Shown: one piece after another, positions 1-5,706 of the stretch
Position numbering within the stretch: the stretch's first letter is position 1
Layout of the letters: each line of letters opens with the position of its first letter
Translations under genes and position numbers: made by a program
Origin: Candidatus Saccharimonadales bacterium
GTDB lineage: Bacteria > Patescibacteriota > Saccharimonadia > Saccharimonadales > Saccharimonadaceae
Direction of reading: 5' to 3'
Length of the DNA stretch: 10,229 nt
Assembly: GCA_030145955.1 (NCBI GenBank)
Contig: JASLCR010000030.1
Coordinates: 1-10,229, forward strand
The notes under the pieces: generated by a model
The model's database searches: none
What the model was told of the DNA's origin: nothing
The model's input: the letters and a program-made list of their open reading frames with translations, nothing else

Positions 1-67
1 CTACTGGACTTGAACCAGTGACACAAGGCTCTTCAGGCCTCTGCTCTACCAACTGAGCTAAAGAGCC
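1..67 (-). tRNA. tRNA-Phe (anticodon GAA), 3' end cut off by the window edge
   Basis: Read on the minus strand from 67, the sequence folds as a tRNA: 5' acceptor strand GGCTCTT, D stem GCTC/GAGC around AGTTGGTA, anticodon stem GAGGC/GCCTT with loop CTGAAGA (U33, anticodon GAA, phenylalanine), a five-base variable loop, and T stem ACTGG/CCAGT around TTCAAGT. Only the first two bases (AG) of the 3' acceptor strand fall inside the window, so whether CCA is encoded cannot be seen. All visible stems pair, with one G-U at the top of the anticodon stem and a T6-G67 wobble in the acceptor. The gene is intact as far as visible. Confidence 0.96.
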
Positions 68-210
68 ACACAATCTTTCATTTACACAACTTATTTTATG
101 CCGCAAGTGGAACGGCCTGGCCTCTACTCTACGAATACTAGCGTTTCACGCAGGATCTAAAGAGCAATGCTCCGCTCCATTGTAACGGAACAGGGGCGAA
201 ATCTCAAGGA
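68..210. other. Intergenic gap between slipin and tRNA-Phe; weak terminator-like hairpin only
   Basis: This 143-base stretch has no convincing gene. On the minus strand, downstream of the slipin stop, CAATG (178-182) and CATTG (165-169) form a perfect 5-base inverted repeat with an 8-base loop, followed by CTCTTT. It could be a weak terminator for the ddl-slipin operon. Nearer the tRNA the minus strand is A/T-rich (around 75-105), and TTGCGG - 16 bases - TAAATG could serve as the tRNA-Phe promoter, but the match is poor. Confidence 0.3.
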
Positions 211-954
211 TTACTTGGAAAGAATGTCTTTAAGGTTGGTAAGTTCAGTTGGAAGTAACACTAATGTCTTTTGGCTTGGCTCTACTGAAATCTTCTCAAG
301 TGTCTGCAATGTACGGATATTAATACCCCCAGGAATCTTGCTCAGCATTGCCGCTGCGTCTGCCACAGCTTGGGCAGCCTGCTTTTCACCTTCGGCAGCG
401 ATCACAACTCCACGTCGCTCACGCTCAGCCTCAGCTTGCTTCGCCATGGCGCGCTTCATGTCTTGAGGTAGCTCAATGTTCTGAATCTTTACGTTCTCAA
501 CATCAATTCCCCACTGATCGGTCTGCTTGTCGACGATCTCTTTAATCTGCTGTGAAATCGCTTCACGATTTGAAAGTAGCTCATCAAGATCGGCGTTACC
601 AGCTACATCACGAAGTGCCGCCTGAGCAAACTGACTCGTCGCATAGATATAATTAGTTGTTTCAAGCACTGCCTTGCTTGACTCAATTACACGTAGATAG
701 ACTACTGCGTCTACACCAACTGTTACGTTATCTTTTGTAATAATCTCTTGCTTTGGCACATCAATCGGCGTTGAGCGCACATCGACACGAATAAGGCGCT
801 GGATAATTGGTACAACCACGCGAAGACCTGGCTCACGAATACCAGTATAGCGACCAAGCGTCAGTACGACACCCCGCTCATATTGATTAATAATCTTAAT
901 ACCACTCAAGACAAAAATGATAATGAGAACAATAATACCGATCAGTAGTTCCAT
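211..954 (-). CDS. Slipin (stomatin-like SPFH/band 7 membrane protein)
   Basis: Predicted 247-residue stomatin-family protein, a usual length for bacterial slipins. Residues 3-19 are a hydrophobic N-terminal segment anchoring the protein in the cytoplasmic membrane. It is followed by the family-typical INQYERGVVLTLGRYTG start of the SPFH/band 7 domain (about 22-180), including the EPGLRVVVPIIQRL stretch and DVENVKIQNIELPQDM. Residues 168-204 are rich in Ala, Glu and Arg and look like the oligomerising helix. Such proteins form ring-like oligomers that organise membrane patches and often act with an NfeD-type partner or membrane protease; no such partner is encoded here. It lies 31 bases after ddl on the same strand, so the two are probably co-transcribed. 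The start is well supported by GGAGG five bases upstream of ATG. The exact cellular role is unknown. Confidence 0.93.
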   Translation of the reverse strand: MELLIGIIVLIIIFVLSGIKIINQYERGVVLTLGRYTGIREPGLRVVVPIIQRLIRVDVRSTPIDVPKQEIITKDNVTVGVDAVVYLRVIESSKAVLETTNYIYATSQFAQAALRDVAGNADLDELLSNREAISQQIKEIVDKQTDQWGIDVENVKIQNIELPQDMKRAMAKQAEAERERRGVVIAAEGEKQAAQAVADAAAMLSKIPGGINIRTLQTLEKISVEPSQKTLVLLPTELTNLKDILSK

Positions 955-959
955 AAATT

Positions 960-964
960 CCTCC
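960..964 (-). promoter_or_regulatory. Shine-Dalgarno GGAGG of the slipin gene
   Basis: The minus strand reads GGAGG, then AATTT, then the slipin ATG. This is the only textbook ribosome binding site in the window at proper spacing. It belongs to a gene that is internal to an operon, in contrast to the first genes of transcription units, whose -10 boxes crowd the start codon. Confidence 0.85.
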
Positions 965-985
965 GTTTTCTTTCACCTAATTGTA

Positions 986-2011
986 TCATTTTTTCACAGC
1001 AAACTCGATAAGCCGATCAATTAACTCAGCATATCGGACACCCTGCTCACTCCAAAGTTTTGGATACTGGCTAATACTTGTAAAGCCAGGCAATGTATTG
1101 AGCTCGTTAACATACACTTCCCCAGATTCACTCGCTAGAAAATCAACGCGCGCCAAGCCCTCGCAGCCAAGTTTTGCGTATGCATCGTAGGCAATTGCTT
1201 TAATTCGCTCGCGAAGATCATCGGGTAGTTCGGCATGAGTTAATACCTGCGCTTTGCTATTGGCCGAATATTTATCTTCGTAACTATAGAATTCTTCACC
1301 AGGGATAATCTCACCAACATCACTTGTCTGATGATGCGGTGGACTGCCAAGCACTGCTACTTCAAGCTCACGACCAACAACCGCTTTTTCAATGAGCACC
1401 ACACCAGAATGCTCAAACGCGGTATCAAGTGCTGCGCTAAACTCACTCTCATCATGCACTTTACTGACACCAATGGAACTTCCAGCAATGGTTGGTTTTA
1501 CAAAGAAACCATCACCAAGCTTGGCAACAACTTGACTATATTCAAGCTCGTCATCACGACGACATACAATATACGGCGTCACAGCAATATCGTTTGCTGT
1601 CAGTAATTGTTTTGTATAGAGCTTGTCCCAGCAAACTGCGCTTGCGCCAAGCCCAGAGCCGATCACCGGAACATGCACGAGATTCATCATACCTTGCACT
1701 GCACCGTCTTCGTGACCATTTTCCCCATGAAGTACAGGAAATACAACATCAACATGCACTACTCTGCTACCAGGAATCGTAATAAAGCTTCCCGATCCAG
1801 GTACAAACGACATTTGCACACCACCATGATCTTCAAGATTATCCTGCCAGTTATCAAGAAGCCACCATTTTCCACCCCGATCAATATATCCAAGAAGTAC
1901 ATCGTACTTTTCGCTATCCATTGCCGCATAAACATTGCGTGCGCTCATGATAGAGACGTCATGCTCTGATGACTCACCGCCGAACAGCATTAATACAGTT
2001 TGTCGGTTCAT
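986..2011 (-). CDS. ddl: D-alanine--D-alanine ligase
   Basis: ATP-grasp enzyme (341 residues, normal length) that joins two D-alanines to make the peptidoglycan stem terminus in the cytoplasm. Visible motifs: N-terminal GGESSEHDVS with the substrate-binding Glu16; VLHGENGHEDGAVQG (94-108); the ATP-binding stretch FVKPTIAGSSIGVSKV (170-185); the hinge glutamate region LIEKAVVGRELEVAVLG (206-222); the omega loop FYSYEDKYS (241-249), where Lys247-Tyr248 match E. coli DdlB Lys215-Tyr216, tyrosine indicating D-Ala rather than D-lactate specificity; Arg288 and Asp290 in LARVDF; and the metal-binding NELNTLPGFTSIS (302-314), with Glu303, Asn305 and Ser314. The NTLPGFT form is typical of DdlA-type and Gram-positive enzymes. 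It is the first gene of a unit with slipin and is divergent from rarA. The ATG has no Shine-Dalgarno, but an extended -10 lies ten bases before it. Confidence 0.97.
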   Translation of the reverse strand: MNRQTVLMLFGGESSEHDVSIMSARNVYAAMDSEKYDVLLGYIDRGGKWWLLDNWQDNLEDHGGVQMSFVPGSGSFITIPGSRVVHVDVVFPVLHGENGHEDGAVQGMMNLVHVPVIGSGLGASAVCWDKLYTKQLLTANDIAVTPYIVCRRDDELEYSQVVAKLGDGFFVKPTIAGSSIGVSKVHDESEFSAALDTAFEHSGVVLIEKAVVGRELEVAVLGSPPHHQTSDVGEIIPGEEFYSYEDKYSANSKAQVLTHAELPDDLRERIKAIAYDAYAKLGCEGLARVDFLASESGEVYVNELNTLPGFTSISQYPKLWSEQGVRYAELIDRLIEFAVKK

Positions 2012-2021
2012 AGTACTTCTC

Positions 2022-2030
2022 AGTATAGCA
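2022..2030 (-). promoter_or_regulatory. Extended -10 promoter of ddl (TGc-TATACT)
   Basis: Minus strand: TATACT at 2027-2022, preceded by TGC (2030-2028), which is an extended -10. No good -35 is seen at 16-18 bases, as is common for extended -10 promoters. The gap from hexamer to ATG is ten bases, so a transcript starting seven bases after the hexamer would have a leader of only about four bases. Confidence 0.65.
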
Positions 2031-2044
2031 CGCGGAGTCCGAGC

Positions 2045-2069
2045 GAAATGAGAGACATTCTCTTATTTC
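2045..2069. promoter_or_regulatory. Imperfect 10-base inverted repeat between ddl and rarA
   Basis: GAAATGAGAG (2045-2054) and CTCTTATTTC (2060-2069) are reverse complements at nine of ten positions around the spacer ACATT. The element sits in the divergent intergenic region just upstream of the ddl extended -10 and about 40 bases upstream of the rarA -10. It could be a dimeric regulator's operator. As RNA it would pair fully with one G-U, but it is outside both predicted transcripts, so a DNA site is likelier. Confidence 0.45.
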
Positions 2070-2091
2070 CGAGGTGACAAAGTGCTACATT

Positions 2092-2106
2092 TGTACAGTA
2101 AGTACA
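2092..2106. promoter_or_regulatory. Small palindrome TGTAC-N5-GTACA next to the rarA -10
   Basis: TGTAC (2092-2096), AGTAA, GTACA (2102-2106) form a perfect inverted repeat with centre-to-centre spacing of 10 bases, about one helical turn. It lies inside the -35/-10 spacer of rarA, where a bound protein would block RNA polymerase. No regulator is recognised. Some bacteria place rarA under DNA-damage control, but the site does not match a LexA box I can name. Confidence 0.35.
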
Positions 2107-2108
2107 GA

Positions 2109-2114
2109 TATACT
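2109..2114 (+). promoter_or_regulatory. -10 box of rarA (TATACT), leaderless spacing
   Basis: TATACT ends six bases before ATG 2121, so the expected start of transcription is the A of the start codon itself. No Shine-Dalgarno is present before the ATG, and no good -35 is visible 16-18 bases upstream. The TTGTAC at 2091-2096 is only 12 bases from the -10, too close to serve. Confidence 0.6.
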
Positions 2115-2120
2115 ATATAT

Positions 2121-3278
2121 ATGACTCGAATTCCGCTTGCCGAACAAATGCGCCCTGAAACACTCGATGAGGTGATTGGACAAACACATCTTCTTGGTGA
2201 TACAGAAATCCTTAGGCGTATCGTCAAGCAAAAAGAGCCTGTCAGTCTAATACTTTGGGGGCCGCCTGGGACCGGCAAAACAACCCTAGCACGAATCATT
2301 GCCAAGGAAGTAGATGCAGAATTCATTGAGTTATCAGCCGTTACAAGTGGCAAGAAAGACGTCGAGAAAGTTATTGAACATGCCAGGCAAAATTGGAACC
2401 TCAAGCTTCGGACAATTCTATTCGTTGATGAAATTCATCGCTTCAACAAAGCACAGCAAGACGCGTTTCTGCCTCATGTAGAATCTGGCCTAATCACGCT
2501 TATTGGTGCTACTACAGAAAATCCAAGCTTTGAGGTTATCACGCCGCTGCTCAGCCGAACCCGCGTATTAGTGCTACAACCGCTTACAAAAGATGAAATT
2601 ATAGCCATACTCAAGCGTGCACTCAAGCAACTGAAAAAGACAAAGGATGTTACGCCAAAGGCGCTTGATTATTTAGCAGAATTATCTGGCGGTGACAGCC
2701 GCGTAGCACTTGGCAACCTAGAGCTTGCCCTTAGCTTTGGCGAGAAAGTCACGCCAGACATCGTCAAAGCCGCCGCACAAAAAAAGGTTCCAGGCTACGA
2801 TAAAAAAGGCGATATGCACTACGATGTTATATCGGCATTTATAAAAAGCATGCGTGGTAGTGACGTCAAGGCAACCCTCTACTACCTTAGCCGTATGATC
2901 GATGCTGGCGAAGATCCGAAATTTATCGCTCGGCGTATGGTGATATTTGCAAGCGAGGATATTGGTCTGGCCGGCAACGGTGCACTTAGCCTGGCAGTCG
3001 CAACGTTTCAGGCTGTAGAACGTGTTGGCATGCCAGAATCGAACTATATTTTGTACCACTGCGCAACAGCCTTAGCCCGAAGCGAAAAATCTCGTGAGAT
3101 TACCGACCTCATGCACGACGCTAAAGCACTCGCAAAATCTCACCCAGATTCCCCCGTGCCCCTTCATATCCGTAATTCCCCAACCAAACTTATGAAAGAT
3201 CTTGGCTATGGCAAAGACTATAAATGGCAAGCCGACTTCAAGCATGAAAAAGGCTTTCTTCCTGACGATATCACTTAA
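2121..3278 (+). CDS. rarA: Replication-associated recombination protein A (RarA/MgsA), AAA+ ATPase
   Basis: The 385-residue protein belongs to the clamp-loader-like AAA+ family (RarA/MgsA, yeast Mgs1, human WRNIP1), which acts at stalled replication forks as a DNA-dependent ATPase. Seen: the N-terminal PLAEQMRPETLDEVIGQ typical of the family, Walker A GPPGTGKTT (47-55), Walker B ILFVDEIH (99-106), sensor 1 GATTENPS (129-136), arginine finger in LLSRTR (143-148), SGGDSR sensor 2, then the C-terminal oligomerisation region with SDVKATLYYLSRM, GEDPKFIARRMVIFASEDIG and a PTKLMKDLGYGKDYKW-type end. It is shorter than E. coli RarA (447). The ATG at 2121 is chosen because the family starts here; an upstream in-frame GTG at 2082 would precede the promoter. 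The gene is monocistronic, divergent from ddl, and its stop overlaps that of the convergent pilin gene by four bases. Confidence 0.96.
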   Translation: MTRIPLAEQMRPETLDEVIGQTHLLGDTEILRRIVKQKEPVSLILWGPPGTGKTTLARIIAKEVDAEFIELSAVTSGKKDVEKVIEHARQNWNLKLRTILFVDEIHRFNKAQQDAFLPHVESGLITLIGATTENPSFEVITPLLSRTRVLVLQPLTKDEIIAILKRALKQLKKTKDVTPKALDYLAELSGGDSRVALGNLELALSFGEKVTPDIVKAAAQKKVPGYDKKGDMHYDVISAFIKSMRGSDVKATLYYLSRMIDAGEDPKFIARRMVIFASEDIGLAGNGALSLAVATFQAVERVGMPESNYILYHCATALARSEKSREITDLMHDAKALAKSHPDSPVPLHIRNSPTKLMKDLGYGKDYKWQADFKHEKGFLPDDIT

Positions 3279-3817
3279 AGATCTCTCAGCGACATATAGC
3301 ATGTTGTTTGGGTGGCATTGCGGTTACCGTTCTTAACACCATCGACCCAGTTTGGATCAATCCGAAAACGACCTGGCGCAGCAACACACTCTTGGCTTGC
3401 CGCCACTTGCCACAAGAGAGCAGGCTCTCCGTAGAATGATGAACTGTACACCAAATGCGTATAGCCACCACCCACTATACCCGGCTGAGATTTCATATCG
3501 TAGTTCTCAAGCATGACCTTCGTGTTTGCTGTCGAAGTAGCTGATGCAGTTTGCCCAGCAATTGCACAAGGGTTAGGCTGCGGTTCAGGCCCAAGGCAGG
3601 ATGAGTTAGCATTATTTCCCGTAGGCAAACTACCGCCATCAGCCTTCATAAGCCGAAAGGCTTGTATATATGCCCTAATTGCTGATTGATTTGCAGCTTG
3701 GTTGGCTCGTGCCTGAATGCCGTTGTACGCTACAACAGATATCGCAGCAAGGATAGCAATTACCACGATAACGATCAATAATTCTACAAGCGTAAATCCT
3801 TGAATGTGTTTCTTCAT
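3275..3817 (-). CDS. Type IV pilin-like protein (prepilin N-methylation motif)
   Basis: A 180-residue prepilin. The short leader MKKHIQG ends in Gly7; the mature protein would begin at Phe8 with Glu12 at position +5, as prepilin peptidase substrates require. The hydrophobic helix (about 8-31) continues into AYNGIQARANQ, the amphipathic part of the pilin stalk. The globular part has four cysteines (74, 84, 144, 173), suggesting two disulfides and an extracytoplasmic location; it has no domain I can name. The first 35 mature residues closely match the other pilin at 9297-9983 while the C-terminal domains differ, so the two are paralogous stalks with different heads. No pilus assembly gene (pilB, pilC, pilD, pilM-O) is near. 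Major or minor pilin status cannot be told. The stop overlaps the rarA stop tail-to-tail, without a terminator. Confidence 0.9.
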   Translation of the reverse strand: MKKHIQGFTLVELLIVIVVIAILAAISVVAYNGIQARANQAANQSAIRAYIQAFRLMKADGGSLPTGNNANSSCLGPEPQPNPCAIAGQTASATSTANTKVMLENYDMKSQPGIVGGGYTHLVYSSSFYGEPALLWQVAASQECVAAPGRFRIDPNWVDGVKNGNRNATQTTCYMSLRDL

Positions 3818-3824
3818 ACTGCTT

Positions 3825-3854
3825 ATGATAACATCAGCAGAAGAATTTATGCAA
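3825..3854 (-). promoter_or_regulatory. Promoter of the first pilin gene (TTGCAT - 18 - TATCAT, extended -10)
   Basis: Minus strand: -35-like TTGCAT (3854-3849), an 18-base spacer ending in TGT, then -10 TATCAT (3830-3825), making an extended -10. The hexamer ends seven bases before the ATG at 3817, so the transcript would be essentially leaderless. The layout closely resembles the promoter of the second pilin gene (TTGCAC - 18 - TATACT). Confidence 0.6.
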
Positions 3855-3863
3855 TATGTGTAT

Positions 3864-4331
3864 TTATTTTTTGTCTTTAGCGGTATCGGTAGTGAAGATT
3901 GCCATCAACAAGACAATGACGCCAAGTACCATTACAGCAATGGCAGCAAATCGCTCCGTACCAATGGCACCCAGCTGCGACTTAGACGGATCATTGAGAT
4001 CGTACCTGATGGTAGATTTAAAAGAAGGCACTACCTTCTCTTTTACACAGTGCTTATGCGTATACTCGATACCATCAATTCTGTACGTAAATATCCTTTC
4101 TGTCCCGTATTCATACTTAGCTATGCGACACTGCGCTCCGCTGTCGATGACGCCAGTCGCCTTAGTCTCCTTCCAATGCGATAGATCCAAATAAGCATAC
4201 GACAAATAGATACCTCCCCCCAATACAAAGATGAGGCCAAGTATAAATGCAACCAAGCGCGCGCGGCTACCACCCAAAAAACGCTTTCTGCCTCCCAGCG
4301 ATGCCGTGCCCCGATTAGACATATTTTTCAT
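3864..4331 (-). CDS. Small two-helix membrane protein, DUF3592-like
   Basis: A 155-residue protein with a basic N-terminus (RKRFLGGSRAR), membrane helices at about 25-47 and 127-146, and an intervening domain of about 80 residues. The middle domain has ATGVIDSGAQC, a Tyr/Ile-rich strand pattern with DGIEYTHKHC, and IRYDLNDPSKSQLG. This pattern (x-GxV near the start, Y-D-x-x-D-P-x-x-s-x-L near the end, flanked by two helices) resembles DUF3592 proteins, whose function is unknown. Two cysteines (68, 95) could form a disulfide if the domain is outside the membrane. The ATG is five bases after the stop of the CHAP hydrolase gene, so both are surely on one mRNA and translation may be coupled. A second ATG three codons in (4322) is equally possible as the start. 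A role in the envelope alongside the hydrolase is inference from context. Confidence 0.8.
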   Translation of the reverse strand: MKNMSNRGTASLGGRKRFLGGSRARLVAFILGLIFVLGGGIYLSYAYLDLSHWKETKATGVIDSGAQCRIAKYEYGTERIFTYRIDGIEYTHKHCVKEKVVPSFKSTIRYDLNDPSKSQLGAIGTERFAAIAVMVLGVIVLLMAIFTTDTAKDKK

Positions 4332-4336
4332 AAAAC

Positions 4337-5668
4337 CTACACATAAATATACGCTTGATACGCACTAGGTGAAACGTTCTTAAACTCAGAATACCAGCCC
4401 CAACCGCCATTTGATTTATTTGGCAGCCAGTAGTTGTACTGGGAAATATTGATAGTACCATTGCTGTTTACCTTCTCTACCCATACAACATGGCCATATG
4501 GACCACTCGTCATTACACCCACAGATTTTTCGCGAGGAGTCGTGCCAGTTTTATAGCCGACTCGCTTTGCACTTGCTGGCCAGTCTTTTGCATTTCCCCA
4601 ATACATTGCTGCTTTGCCGGTCTTTTGCAGAACTTTCCAGGCAGTATAACTCACGCACTGACGACACCCATAACCCCACGGATCAATACCATAACTTAGG
4701 GCATTTGAATCGATATAGCAGTTTTGCAGGTATGCCGGATAACCACCGTTTGGCAGCACTACTGGTGGTGTAGGTTTCGGATCTGGAGCGGGAGTCGGTG
4801 TTGTTGGCTTAGGGGTTTCTGTAGGTTTAGGAGTTTCTGGCTGTGGCGTAGGTGTTGGTTTTGGTTGCGGCTTCGGTACATGGGTCACAGGTTGCGAGAT
4901 CGTGCCACTCGTCACGAGCTCTGCACCTGCCATGGCATTTGTCATCTGTTGCTGCTGATTTACCTGAAGTTTCTTGCGTTCTGCGGCCATTTCTGCAGTT
5001 ACCTTTTCGAGCTTCGCTGACTGACCGTTGGTCGCAACAAGAAGTGACGACTGCTGCGCGCTACGCTGATCAAGAGCAATACGTTGGTTCTCTTGTTCGC
5101 CCAGCAGTTTTGCAAGACGTATTTTCTCCGTAGCAAGCTCTTGTTTAGCTTTTTTCAATGCTTCAACCGACTTGTTTAGCTCTGTACGCAAACTTTCGCG
5201 CATTGTTTGCCGGTCAAGAAATGTTGCCACTGAATCACTGCTCGCAAGCATCTCAATTGGAGTGATCTTACCATCAATATAGTTTGAGACTAAAACATGA
5301 CCCAAGGCTTCTCGTCGTACCTCAAGCGACTTCTCGCTTGCTTGGATTTTCTTCTTCACTTCCTGAAGCTGTGTTGTGTTGGCGCTCAGTTGTGACTGCA
5401 GATATCTGCGCTCACGCTCGGTTGCAGCAACTTGGGATGAAAGCGAACTTGACTGACGATTAAGCTCACGCGATGACTGTACCGACTCATCAATTTCTTT
5501 TGTGAGCTGGTCGATTCTTTTTTGCCGCTCAACGCCACTGAGCGCATCGGCGGGTCGACTACTTTGAATAACGACTCCAACAATAACCGCCACCAATACA
5601 GCTACAAGTGAACTTACTCGCAGTAAATCAAAAAATATCGAAGTCGGTGTGGTGGACCGTTGTTTCAT
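4337..5668 (-). CDS. Secreted coiled-coil CHAP-domain peptidoglycan hydrolase (PcsB-like architecture)
   Basis: A 443-residue exported protein. Residues 17-36 are a hydrophobic signal/anchor segment, followed by a plausible cleavage site near ADA (40-42). Residues 45-245 are Glu/Lys/Gln-rich with heptad character and should form a long coiled coil, as in PcsB/EnvC-like division hydrolases. Residues 262-303 are a Pro/Thr/Lys linker. Residues 307-443 are a CHAP domain: likely nucleophile Cys338 in GCRQCVSYTAWK, catalytic His393 in GPYGHVVWVEKV, and ISQYNYW (408-414) offering the third polar residue. CHAP enzymes cut peptidoglycan as amidases or endopeptidases; which bond is cut here is unknown. 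Cys317 and Cys335 may be paired. In PcsB and EnvC-type systems the coiled coil links to FtsEX for control; no ftsEX is in the window. It is the first gene of a unit with the DUF3592-like gene. Confidence 0.9.
   Translation of the reverse strand: MKQRSTTPTSIFFDLLRVSSLVAVLVAVIVGVVIQSSRPADALSGVERQKRIDQLTKEIDESVQSSRELNRQSSSLSSQVAATERERRYLQSQLSANTTQLQEVKKKIQASEKSLEVRREALGHVLVSNYIDGKITPIEMLASSDSVATFLDRQTMRESLRTELNKSVEALKKAKQELATEKIRLAKLLGEQENQRIALDQRSAQQSSLLVATNGQSAKLEKVTAEMAAERKKLQVNQQQQMTNAMAGAELVTSGTISQPVTHVPKPQPKPTPTPQPETPKPTETPKPTTPTPAPDPKPTPPVVLPNGGYPAYLQNCYIDSNALSYGIDPWGYGCRQCVSYTAWKVLQKTGKAAMYWGNAKDWPASAKRVGYKTGTTPREKSVGVMTSGPYGHVVWVEKVNSNGTINISQYNYWLPNKSNGGWGWYSEFKNVSPSAYQAYIYV
4760..4885 (-). 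repeat. Pro/Thr/Lys low-complexity linker coding repeat within the CHAP gene
   Basis: This stretch encodes residues 262-303, made almost only of Pro, Thr, Lys, Gln, Glu and Asp in irregular KPTPTP / ETPKPT units. It separates the coiled coil from the CHAP domain and probably acts as a flexible spacer. Such tracts change length easily between strains. Confidence 0.75.
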
Positions 5669-5676
5669 CTGGCCTT

Positions 5677-5706
5677 AGTATATCGCTTATGTCTTGAGAG
5701 AGTCAA
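5677..5706 (-). promoter_or_regulatory. Promoter of the CHAP hydrolase unit (TTGACT - 18 - TATACT)
   Basis: Minus strand: -35 TTGACT (5706-5701), 18-base spacer, -10 TATACT (5682-5677). This is the best consensus promoter in the window. The -35 overlaps the last codons of the trehalase gene and contains its TGA stop. The hexamer ends eight bases before the ATG at 5668, giving a leader of about two bases. AAGG lies between -10 and ATG but would mostly not be transcribed. Confidence 0.7.

Noticed and set aside
58..165. Nine-base direct repeat CTAAAGAGC at 58-66 (tRNA-Phe 5' end) and 157-165, as possible att site or tRNA remnant
   Set aside because: Too short, flanks do not match, and there is no integrase or mobile-element gene in the window.
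167..466. Open frames opposite slipin, ddl, CHAP, trehalase and typA
   Set aside because: They mirror the codon pattern of well-supported genes on the other strand, have no recognisable domain and no own start signals.
986..988. UGA as a recoded glycine codon (SR1/Gracilibacteria code)
   Set aside because: ddl and trehalase end with TGA at family-typical lengths and no internal in-frame TGA interrupts any gene, so the standard bacterial code applies.
2082..2120. Upstream GTG start that would add 13 residues to RarA
   Set aside because: The added residues do not fit the family N-terminus, there is no ribosome binding site, and the start would lie upstream of the TATACT promoter placed for leaderless ATG 2121.
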